Positions 1-6,831 of a DNA stretch of 23,568 nucleotides are shown here, in pieces; positions within the stretch are counted from its first letter, which is position 1; each line of letters opens with the position of its first letter. Source of the DNA: Lachnospiraceae bacterium UBA3641 (GTDB lineage: Bacteria; Bacillota; Clostridia; Lachnospirales; Lachnospiraceae); assembly GCA_002373875.1 (NCBI GenBank), contig DFKQ01000040.1:1-23568 (forward strand), in the 5' to 3' direction. A program made the position numbers and the translations under genes. The notes under the pieces are model-generated. The model was not told where the DNA came from and searched no databases. It saw only the letters and a program-made list of their open reading frames with translations.

Positions 1-933
1 ATGATCATTAATACAGGACAAAGAACAGATATACCGGCGTTTTATGCCAAGTGGTTTTTTAATAGAATAAAGGAAGGATTTGTCTGTGTTCGCAATCCTT
101 ACGATCAGAGCCGGGTGAGCAGGTACAGACTGGATCCATCCGTAGTAGATGTGATAGGATTCTGCACTAAAAATCCCGCACCGATGTTTCCGGATATGGA
201 TTTAATAAAGGATTTCGGACAGTACTGGTTCGTAACACTTACCCCTTATGGACGGGATATCGAGCCGAATGTTCCCGACAAACATCGTTTGATAGAGGAT
301 TTTAAAATACTATCCGGTATTGTGGGAGTGGATGCTGTAGCATGGAGATATGACCCTGTTTTTTTATCGGATAAATATACAATGGAGTACCATTTACATG
401 CCTTTGGGCAGATAGCCGAAGGCTTGAAGGGATATACGAAGACCGTGGTGATCAGTTTTATCGATCTGTATCCAAAAGTGAGGAAGAATTTTCCCAAGGC
501 AAGAGAAGTATCACAAAATGACAGGATAAAGCTCGGGCAGGAGATGATTAAGATCGCGAATGAATGCGGCATGACCGTTAAGCCATGTGCAGAGGGAGAT
601 GAACTGGCTGAGTACGGAGCTGACTGCAGCGGGTGTATGAAGGTCAGTGATTATGAGAAGGCTATCGGTAAAAGGTTGATCGTACCAAAGAAGAAGGGAG
701 CCAGGGCAGAATGTGCCTGCTATCTGTCTTGTGACATAGGCGCATATAATACCTGCCTTCACCTGTGTAAATATTGCTACGCAAATGCCGAACCGGCAGT
801 GATATATGCACAGAACAGATTACATGACCCGGCTTCGCCATTCCTGATCGGGAATTATAGGGATGGAGATAAGATACATGAAGTGCCGCAGAAATCCTGG
901 ATAGATATGCAGGAAAGAATGGTTTTGATCTAA
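1..933 (+). CDS. DUF1848 family protein, cysteine-rich C-terminus
   Basis: The 310-residue product matches my recollection of the DUF1848 family, whose members begin with a motif like the RRTDIPAFY segment seen at residues 8-15 and continue with RNP and TKNPAPM motifs (31-33, 56-62). The biochemical function of this family is not established. The C-terminal part carries a cysteine cluster at residues 238, 240, 244, 252, 256 and 259; the last three form a CX3CX2C pattern followed by YAN, which resembles a radical-SAM or other Fe-S ligand motif, although it sits at the C-terminus rather than the N-terminus. Two further cysteines (209, 212) form a CXXC. The ATG is the first base of the window, so its ribosome site is not visible, but the start fits the family. 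It converges with the ABC operon across a 34-base gap with no clear terminator hairpin. Confidence 0.85.
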   Translation: MIINTGQRTDIPAFYAKWFFNRIKEGFVCVRNPYDQSRVSRYRLDPSVVDVIGFCTKNPAPMFPDMDLIKDFGQYWFVTLTPYGRDIEPNVPDKHRLIEDFKILSGIVGVDAVAWRYDPVFLSDKYTMEYHLHAFGQIAEGLKGYTKTVVISFIDLYPKVRKNFPKAREVSQNDRIKLGQEMIKIANECGMTVKPCAEGDELAEYGADCSGCMKVSDYEKAIGKRLIVPKKKGARAECACYLSCDIGAYNTCLHLCKYCYANAEPAVIYAQNRLHDPASPFLIGNYRDGDKIHEVPQKSWIDMQERMVLI

Positions 934-967
934 AGAAACAAGCTGATCCCATATATTCTGTCATAAA

Positions 968-2059
968 TCATTCCCGTATTATCACACGAATCGTATTGGA
1001 CAGGTCGTCCTCCTCATGATAGGCATAGGACAGGTCATCCACAGTCCCCTTCAAAACCGAATAGGACAGGTTGTCCTCATCCGCTGAAGGGTCATAGCGT
1101 CCTCCTCCGTAGCCGGCTATGACGATGGCCTGTGACTCTGCCTCGGAATACTCTACAGTTATCATGACGGGCGTATGATTTAACACAGGGAAAAGCATCT
1201 GCTGGGTCAGTTCTTCAAAGGCCAGGCGGATGCGGTACTTTATTCTTGACGGAATGTTGTTTTGCAGGCTGTAGCGGTCGATCTCACTTCCTGCACCAAT
1301 GAAGTCAAAATCGGGACTGTCGATCTTAAGTTCCAGTACCTTCAGCCTGCGGATAAAACGGCGGGTCAGATCCTTCACGGGATTGTCAAAGATCTGGTCC
1401 GGTGTTCCGTCCTCGCAGATACCACCCTGATCAAGGAAGAACACACGGTTACAGATGGCGCGGGCAAAGTTCATTTCATGAGTCACGATCATCATTGTCT
1501 TGCCCATTCCGGCCATATCGCGGATCACTGCCTGCACCTCCCCCACCATGGTGGGATCAAGGGCACTGGTAGGCTCGTCCAACAGGATCACGGACGGATC
1601 CATTGCAAGGGCTCTGGCGATGGCGACACGTTGTTTTTGTCCGCCGGAGAGTTGGTCGGGATATTGGTGTTCACATCCCGTAAGATTAACGCGCCTCAAA
1701 AGAGCAATGCCGGTTTCATAGGCTTCCTGCTTCGGCTTTTTCAGAATATCCATCGGAGCCAGCATGAGGTTTTCAATAACCGTCAGATGGCCGAACAGAT
1801 TGAAGGACTGAAACACCATGCCCATTCTGCGACGTGCCAGCGTTGCGTTGTATTTCGGATCGGTGATGTCAACTCCGTCAAACAGTATATGACCTCCCGT
1901 AGGCCGCTCCAGCATATTGATGCAGCGCAGCAGGGTTGATTTCCCTGTTCCCGAGGGACCGATCACCGAAATCACATCACCATCGTTAATAACAGCATTC
2001 ACATCATTAAGCGGTGTGACAGCTCCATACTTTTTTTGAAGATGCTTAAGTTCTATCAT
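968..2059 (-). CDS. Amino-acid-type ABC transporter ATP-binding protein with extra C-terminal domain
   Basis: Residues 1-240 are a polar-amino-acid (GlnQ/HisP type) ATPase: Walker A GPSGTGKST at 34-42, Q-loop FQSFNLF, signature LSGGQKQRVAIARAL, Walker B ILLDEPTSALDP and the H-loop in VTHEMNFA. It should energise import by the permease fusion directly upstream, with which it overlaps by 14 bases, indicating translational coupling. A typical GlnQ ends near residue 240-250; this protein is 363 residues long. The extra ~120 residues do not look like another transporter domain. They contain AFEELTQQ (about 280-287) and a glycine-rich AGYGGGRYDP stretch (about 315-324), which resemble a degenerate GHKL/RsbW-type ATPase fold. 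The role of that tail is unknown. The substrate is inferred to be an amino acid from the family only. Confidence 0.93.
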   Translation of the reverse strand: MIELKHLQKKYGAVTPLNDVNAVINDGDVISVIGPSGTGKSTLLRCINMLERPTGGHILFDGVDITDPKYNATLARRRMGMVFQSFNLFGHLTVIENLMLAPMDILKKPKQEAYETGIALLRRVNLTGCEHQYPDQLSGGQKQRVAIARALAMDPSVILLDEPTSALDPTMVGEVQAVIRDMAGMGKTMMIVTHEMNFARAICNRVFFLDQGGICEDGTPDQIFDNPVKDLTRRFIRRLKVLELKIDSPDFDFIGAGSEIDRYSLQNNIPSRIKYRIRLAFEELTQQMLFPVLNHTPVMITVEYSEAESQAIVIAGYGGGRYDPSADEDNLSYSVLKGTVDDLSYAYHEEDDLSNTIRVIIRE

Positions 2060-4382
2060 TTATTTCCATTCCTTTTGACAGATTATTTCTTTTTTTAGGG
2101 TCGATACACAGCTCAAGTTTATTAACAAAAAACGTCAGGACCGCCGCCAGAACAAAATAGATAACTGCCACGGCGATCAGCGGGAAAAATGCTTCATAGG
2201 TGCGGCTTCTGACAATATCGCCCATTTTGGTCAGGTCCTGAACTGCCACATAGCCCACAATGGCAGTGGCCTTTAAAAGGGCTTTGATCTGTCCTCTATA
2301 GGCGGGCATGATGTGTGGAAGCGCCTGGGGCAGCACTATCCGGAAAAAGGCTTTTCTGTCCGTGTATCCCAGTGAATAGGCCGCTTCAACCTGTCCCCTG
2401 TCCACGGTGGCAACGCCTCCCTTTACCATGGTGTATATCTGAGCGCCAAACAGGAGGGTAAAACCGATAACCGATACAAATGTGCCGGAAATGGACACAT
2501 TACCGAAGATGATATAATAAAGGATCATAAGCAAAACCACCACCGGCATGCCTTCCACCAGCCATACCAGAAACCGGGTGATAGTATTGGCAACAGGGTT
2601 ACCGTTTCGGCAGAGCATAAATACGATAAATCCGAGTATCGTACCGAATATGATGGATAATACAGTGATCAGCAGCGTAGTGCCGATACCCATAAGGAAA
2701 AGCTCCCAGCGGTTTTCGCGTATGAAGGTCTTCTCGAAGCTGTCTTTTACAGGTGCAAATAAGCCGGTGTTTCCTGATCCGGTGTCGTCCTTTAGGACTA
2801 CGATCGCGGTCCCGCCCTCGTAGGTAAACTCAGAGTACAGTATGCTTTCCGCTCTTTCTTTCGTGTAAGCGATGCCGCCTCCGGCAAAATCAACCTTACC
2901 AGTGGCAACAGCAGGAATTATCGCCGCAAAATCCATTGGAACGATTTCCAGACCGTACCCCTGTTCCTTGCAGAAGCGGACCACAGTATCAACATCAATT
3001 CCTACGGGTTTACCGTCCTTGATGTAAACAAAGGGAACCAGTGTGGTGTCTACCCCCATTCTGAGTGTCCCGTTTGTTGCGGGCAGATCATATAGGTCAG
3101 GAACAACACGTTTGCTTTCATCAGAGCCAAACCATGTTTCCTGAATCTCATTGAATACACCGTTTTGTTTGATCTTTCGTATAAAAGCGCTAAATTCATC
3201 ACAAAGAGCCTGACCACGTTCGGATTTTTCAAAAACAGCTCCCACCTGCATTCCTTCAGCCAGTTTTTCATCCAGCATAGTCATATCCGGATTTTGCGCC
3301 ATCATATATCGGGCAATTGCCTCGGCATCGACATAGGCATCGATCTTATCGGCCCGCAATGCGGCAAGCATATCCACATCGTTACTGAAGTAATAGAACT
3401 GTGCGTCAGGGAAACGTTCCTCAGCCTGAATAGCCTGAACACTTCCGGTATTAAGGCCTATCCTTGCCTGTTCAAGATCGGTAAGACCGTTAATTTGTTT
3501 GTGCGTCGCATTCTCCGGATGTGTTGCCCGCACGATAAGTACAAAAGCAGCCGGATAGTATTCTACGAAGTCCACAGCCTGTTTTCTCTCATCGGTAACG
3601 ATTATGGAACCCGCTCCCAGCAGCGCTTTTCCCGACTGCACGTAGGAAAGGATCGCGGCGAATTCCATTGCTTTGAATTCCACATGTACGTCAAGCTCTT
3701 TGGCCATCAGCAAGATCATTTCCACGTCAAAGCCCTTCACCTCTCCGCCTTCTCCGGTGTAGGACATGGGCTCCAGTGTATCACATACCGCTGCTGTTAC
3801 CGTACCGTTTTTACCGGGCCAGTCCTGGGCAGGCAGAACCTTGGCACTTTCATCAGAGCCTGTCCACTTATCCCAGATAGCCTGTTTTGTTTCTTCGGAA
3901 ATCGTATCATATGCAGCCTGCCACCTCTCCCTGTCCTTAGATCCCTTTTCAAAGGCAATGCCGAACACACCATCCTTGAGACTTTGCGGGAACAGTTCAA
4001 GATCGGGATCCCGATTGACTGCCAAAGAAGCAATGGCATTATTGTTAAGAACTGCGTCGGTTTTTTGGGATTTTAAAGCAAGGATCATATCCGGCATACC
4101 GGTAAAAAAGGTGAATTCACCAACGTCCGGTGCCTTACTTAAAACCAGTTCTTCAAAGGGTGCTCCGGTGAGCATTGAAACGGTTTTTCCGTTAAGATCA
4201 GTGTATTCAGTGTATTCGGGCCCGTAAGCGCCGGCCGCTGCACTTTGGGACGGGTTAACTTCCGATCCTTCAGTATCGCACGATACCAGCAGGATCATAA
4301 TGACAGAGAGTAAGACCGAAACTATAAACGGTCTGTATGCCGGACGAAGCTGCGGCGAAAAATGCCGGGGGGTTCTTTGCAT
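2046..4382 (-). CDS. ABC transporter fusion: lipoprotein signal, solute-binding lobes, permease
   Basis: A 778-residue fusion. Residues 17-35 form a signal peptide ending in a lipobox LVSC (lipid-modified Cys35), so the binding part should be tethered outside the membrane. Residues 58-184 look like the C-terminal lobe of a family-3 solute-binding protein; 190-430 is a complete binding domain (N-lobe then C-lobe); 436-535 is a second N-lobe. Internal homology is visible by eye: TGSDESAKVLP (174-184) matches FGSDESKRVVP (418-428), and LNGKTVSMLTG matches LEQARIGLNTG. Residues 560-757 are the membrane permease with an EAA loop at 666-695 (EAAYSLGY, then IVLPQALP). It is the first gene of a two-gene operon with the ATPase and is probably transcribed from the promoter at 4426-4454. 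A single polypeptide thus supplies binding protein and permease, presumably as a homodimer. Confidence 0.9.
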   Translation of the reverse strand: MQRTPRHFSPQLRPAYRPFIVSVLLSVIMILLVSCDTEGSEVNPSQSAAAGAYGPEYTEYTDLNGKTVSMLTGAPFEELVLSKAPDVGEFTFFTGMPDMILALKSQKTDAVLNNNAIASLAVNRDPDLELFPQSLKDGVFGIAFEKGSKDRERWQAAYDTISEETKQAIWDKWTGSDESAKVLPAQDWPGKNGTVTAAVCDTLEPMSYTGEGGEVKGFDVEMILLMAKELDVHVEFKAMEFAAILSYVQSGKALLGAGSIIVTDERKQAVDFVEYYPAAFVLIVRATHPENATHKQINGLTDLEQARIGLNTGSVQAIQAEERFPDAQFYYFSNDVDMLAALRADKIDAYVDAEAIARYMMAQNPDMTMLDEKLAEGMQVGAVFEKSERGQALCDEFSAFIRKIKQNGVFNEIQETWFGSDESKRVVPDLYDLPATNGTLRMGVDTTLVPFVYIKDGKPVGIDVDTVVRFCKEQGYGLEIVPMDFAAIIPAVATGKVDFAGGGIAYTKERAESILYSEFTYEGGTAIVVLKDDTGSGNTGLFAPVKDSFEKTFIRENRWELFLMGIGTTLLITVLSIIFGTILGFIVFMLCRNGNPVANTITRFLVWLVEGMPVVVLLMILYYIIFGNVSISGTFVSVIGFTLLFGAQIYTMVKGGVATVDRGQVEAAYSLGYTDRKAFFRIVLPQALPHIMPAYRGQIKALLKATAIVGYVAVQDLTKMGDIVRSRTYEAFFPLIAVAVIYFVLAAVLTFFVNKLELCIDPKKRNNLSKGMEINDRT

Positions 4383-4425
4383 AGTAGTTAAGCCCTTTCT
4401 GTTAAAATAACTATTGGTAAAACTA

Positions 4426-4454
4426 ATTATAGGCTAACACACGGAAACTTTCCA
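4426..4454 (-). promoter_or_regulatory. Candidate promoter of the ABC operon
   Basis: On the minus strand a perfect -10 TATAAT (4426-4431) lies 17 bases from a weak -35 TGGAAA (4449-4454). It is about 45 bases upstream of the fusion gene start; an AAAGGG ribosome site precedes the ATG. Sequence match only. Confidence 0.5.
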
Positions 4455-4514
4455 CACTCTTTTGTTCCTGCATTTACAAAAAGCTTCGATAACAGGATCA
4501 GGCAAAGATCGAAT

Positions 4515-4542
4515 TTGACACAACTATCTCTGCGGGTATAAA
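4515..4542 (+). promoter_or_regulatory. Promoter of the diguanylate cyclase gene
   Basis: A consensus -35 TTGACA (4515-4520) and a -10 TATAAA (4537-4542) are separated by 16 bases. Transcription would start near 4549, leaving a leader of about 40 bases before the preferred ATG at 4588. It is divergent from the ABC operon promoter, about 60 bases away. Confidence 0.65.
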
Positions 4543-4587
4543 TTATATAGAAGCAAAAGCGTGATTTTTACTTGGAAGGACAGAGAG

Positions 4588-6600
4588 ATGTTTTATTCCA
4601 GTGTAAGTATAATGGCAATTATACTTAGTTTTATAATAAACCGTGAAGCCTTAAAGAGGGTGAAGGCGCAGTCTGGGCAGAGTGAAGCCGATATAAGGGA
4701 AGCGGTCTGCTACAGGTATTTTCTTATAACTGTGAACTGTTATTATGTTGTGGACATAGCCTGGGGTCTGTTATATGACCACCATGATGTTCCTGCGCTG
4801 TATCCGATAATCTATTCCGATACGGTCTTTTACTTTATTTTAATGTTTCTGACAACATTGACCTGGGTACATTATCTGGTGGCTTATCTGAACAAAAGGC
4901 ACCATCGCTATAAAGCTTTATTGTATGCGGTATGGTTAATGTTCGCCACAGGTATCATATCCCTGATGGTCAACCGTTTTTATCCCTTTATATTTTCATT
5001 CAACCAAAATCATGAGTACGTTCCGGAACATGGCAGATATATAGCATTTATTCTTCAGATCATCCTGTACATGCTGTCTTCATCATATGTACTTTATCTT
5101 GCCCATACCACTACCGGACCGGAAAGGATCCGTTACAGAGCCGTGGGGATCGCTTCTCTTGCAATGGAAGTATTTCAGATACTCCAGATCCTTAATCCGG
5201 TATTTCCCTTCTATGCCATGGGACTCATTATAGGAACCTGTGTGATCCATTCCTTTGTGGAAGAGGGAGAGAGGCAGGAAAAGGAGATATATGACAATAT
5301 CGCCAGGGGTCTTGCGGAGGATTACGAAGCAATTTATTACATTGATATAGAGACCGGAGAATATCGTGAGTTTTCCACGAGTCAGGAATACGATTCCATG
5401 AAGGTGCCCATGAAGGGTAAGGATTTTTATGTTGAAACAAGAGAGAACGCAGCAAGGTACGCACATCCTGACGATGTGGAATTTGCGAAAAGCCTGTATT
5501 ATAAGGATACCATGATAAAGAATCTTGAAAACAGGAAGTCGTATTCATACAAATACAGGATCATGGTAGGAAGCAGGTCCAGATATTTCCGCTTTACGGT
5601 GATGCGCGCCGGTGATGAGCGGCATTTCGTTCTGTACGAAAAGGATATAGATGACGAGATAACCGCTGAATCCATGCGTCTTAAGGATCAGAAGAAGCAT
5701 ATAACCTTCGGGCAGATCGCTGAGAGCCTGGCGTCTAACTACAATGTGATCTACTATGTGGATGTATATGATGCAAGCTATATCAGTTATGAATCCGATC
5801 ACACTTATGGCCGGTTGGAGATAAGAAACTCCGGCGATGACTTTTTCGGCGAGACCGAAAAAAATATTTCCGGGATGGTTCATAGAAACGACAGGGAACG
5901 GGTGAGTGAGTTCCTCAACAGGGACCGTATGATCTCCAACATGGGAAACCGAAAAAGAAGCAGTATCGATTATCGGGTTATGGTCAGCGGCAGATCACAG
6001 TATTACAGAATGACCGTGCGAAAATCCAGTGACGAAACCCACTTTATCATCGGAGTTGAGAACATAGATGCTGAGATAAGAAAAGAGAAGCAGACTCTTA
6101 AGGCCCTGAACACGGAGAAGGAGCTGGCAAGACGCGACGAACTTACCGGAACGAAAAATAAGACAGCATATATGGAACTGGAGCAGTCGGTTCAGGCAAA
6201 CATTGATAATGGAATGGATTATCTGACATTTGCCATCATAGTATGTGATGCAAACAATCTGAAACAGATCAACGACAATGTTGGTCATGTGGCAGGTGAT
6301 GAATATATCAAGGCGTCAGCGGCACTCCTGTGCGAGATATTTGTCCACAGTCCGGTATTCAGGGTGGGAGGAGATGAGTTTGTGGTATTTCTTCGAGGCA
6401 GTGATTTTGCAATAAGAGATGAACTGATGGATAAGCTGCGCAATCAGGTCAGGGAAAACCAGAGAACGGACAAGGGCCCCATTCTGGCTGCGGGTATGGC
6501 AGATTATATGCCGGAGACAGACAGTATTGTTTCGGAAATATTCGACCGGGCAGACAGGGAAATGTATAATGATAAGCAGAGGCTTAAGGATAACTTATAA
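4588..6600 (+). CDS. Membrane diguanylate cyclase with two PAS-like repeats and GGDEF domain
   Basis: Predicted to make cyclic di-GMP from two GTP. I chose the ATG at 4588 (670 residues) over a GTG at 4561 because GGAAGGA ends 7 bases before it. Residues 1-222 hold about six or seven hydrophobic segments. Residues 235-360 and 375-495 are two homologous PAS-like modules: both have Y-x-V/I-I-Y-Y-V/I-D near the start, a MI-x-NM/L-x-NRK motif (309-316 and 449-456) and an RY/QYYRxTV strand near the end. After a helical linker the cyclase domain begins at RRDELTGTKNK (515-525), with D554 in VCDANNLKQIND and the active-site loop GGDEF at 594-598. The product-inhibition RxxD site expected five residues before GGDEF reads FVHS, so feedback inhibition by that site is probably absent. 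DUF4250 and feoAB follow on the same strand, 42 bases on. Confidence 0.93.
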   Translation: MFYSSVSIMAIILSFIINREALKRVKAQSGQSEADIREAVCYRYFLITVNCYYVVDIAWGLLYDHHDVPALYPIIYSDTVFYFILMFLTTLTWVHYLVAYLNKRHHRYKALLYAVWLMFATGIISLMVNRFYPFIFSFNQNHEYVPEHGRYIAFILQIILYMLSSSYVLYLAHTTTGPERIRYRAVGIASLAMEVFQILQILNPVFPFYAMGLIIGTCVIHSFVEEGERQEKEIYDNIARGLAEDYEAIYYIDIETGEYREFSTSQEYDSMKVPMKGKDFYVETRENAARYAHPDDVEFAKSLYYKDTMIKNLENRKSYSYKYRIMVGSRSRYFRFTVMRAGDERHFVLYEKDIDDEITAESMRLKDQKKHITFGQIAESLASNYNVIYYVDVYDASYISYESDHTYGRLEIRNSGDDFFGETEKNISGMVHRNDRERVSEFLNRDRMISNMGNRKRSSIDYRVMVSGRSQYYRMTVRKSSDETHFIIGVENIDAEIRKEKQTLKALNTEKELARRDELTGTKNKTAYMELEQSVQANIDNGMDYLTFAIIVCDANNLKQINDNVGHVAGDEYIKASAALLCEIFVHSPVFRVGGDEFVVFLRGSDFAIRDELMDKLRNQVRENQRTDKGPILAAGMADYMPETDSIVSEIFDRADREMYNDKQRLKDNL

Positions 6601-6642
6601 TAAATAAAGGGAAGATATTTTATAAAAGTGGAGAGTGATGAT

Positions 6643-6828
6643 ATGAACATACCCAAAGATCCGATGATGCTAATGAGCTATATCAATACCCAGTTAAGGG
6701 ACAATTACCCCTCATTGACTGAGCTTGCCGGAAGCCTTGGAATTGATGAAGGGGAGATAAAGGATAAGCTTAAGTCAGTCGGGATGGAGTATGATCCCGG
6801 ATTAAATAAGTTTATGGCGAAGGATTGA
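6643..6828 (+). CDS. DUF4250 small protein
   Basis: A 61-residue acidic protein. The PKDPMMLMSYINTQLRD opening and the YPSLTELAGSLGID middle match DUF4250, a family of small Firmicute proteins of unknown function. I prefer the ATG at 6643 over an in-frame GTG at 6628, because GGAG at 6630-6633 is correctly spaced for the former. The central region resembles a small helix-turn-helix (SLTELAGSLGIDEGEIKDKLK), which suggests, without proof, a DNA-binding or adaptor role. It ends 3 bases before the FeoAB start, so the two are very likely co-translated, and it may act as a regulator or accessory of iron uptake, in the genomic place where some bacteria have FeoC. Confidence 0.85.
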   Translation: MNIPKDPMMLMSYINTQLRDNYPSLTELAGSLGIDEGEIKDKLKSVGMEYDPGLNKFMAKD

Positions 6829-6831
6829 CGG

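Noticed and set aside
1262..1939. 225-codon plus-strand frame opposite the ABC ATPase
   Set aside because: Translation has no family features and the minus-strand ATPase motifs are unambiguous.
3165..4076. 303-codon plus-strand frame opposite the binding-lobe fusion
   Set aside because: No ribosome site or domain; shadow of the recognised gene on the other strand.
4561..4587. GTG start giving a 9-residue longer diguanylate cyclase
   Set aside because: It would lie about 12 bases from the predicted transcript start without a ribosome site; the ATG at 4588 has GGAAGGA at 7 bases.
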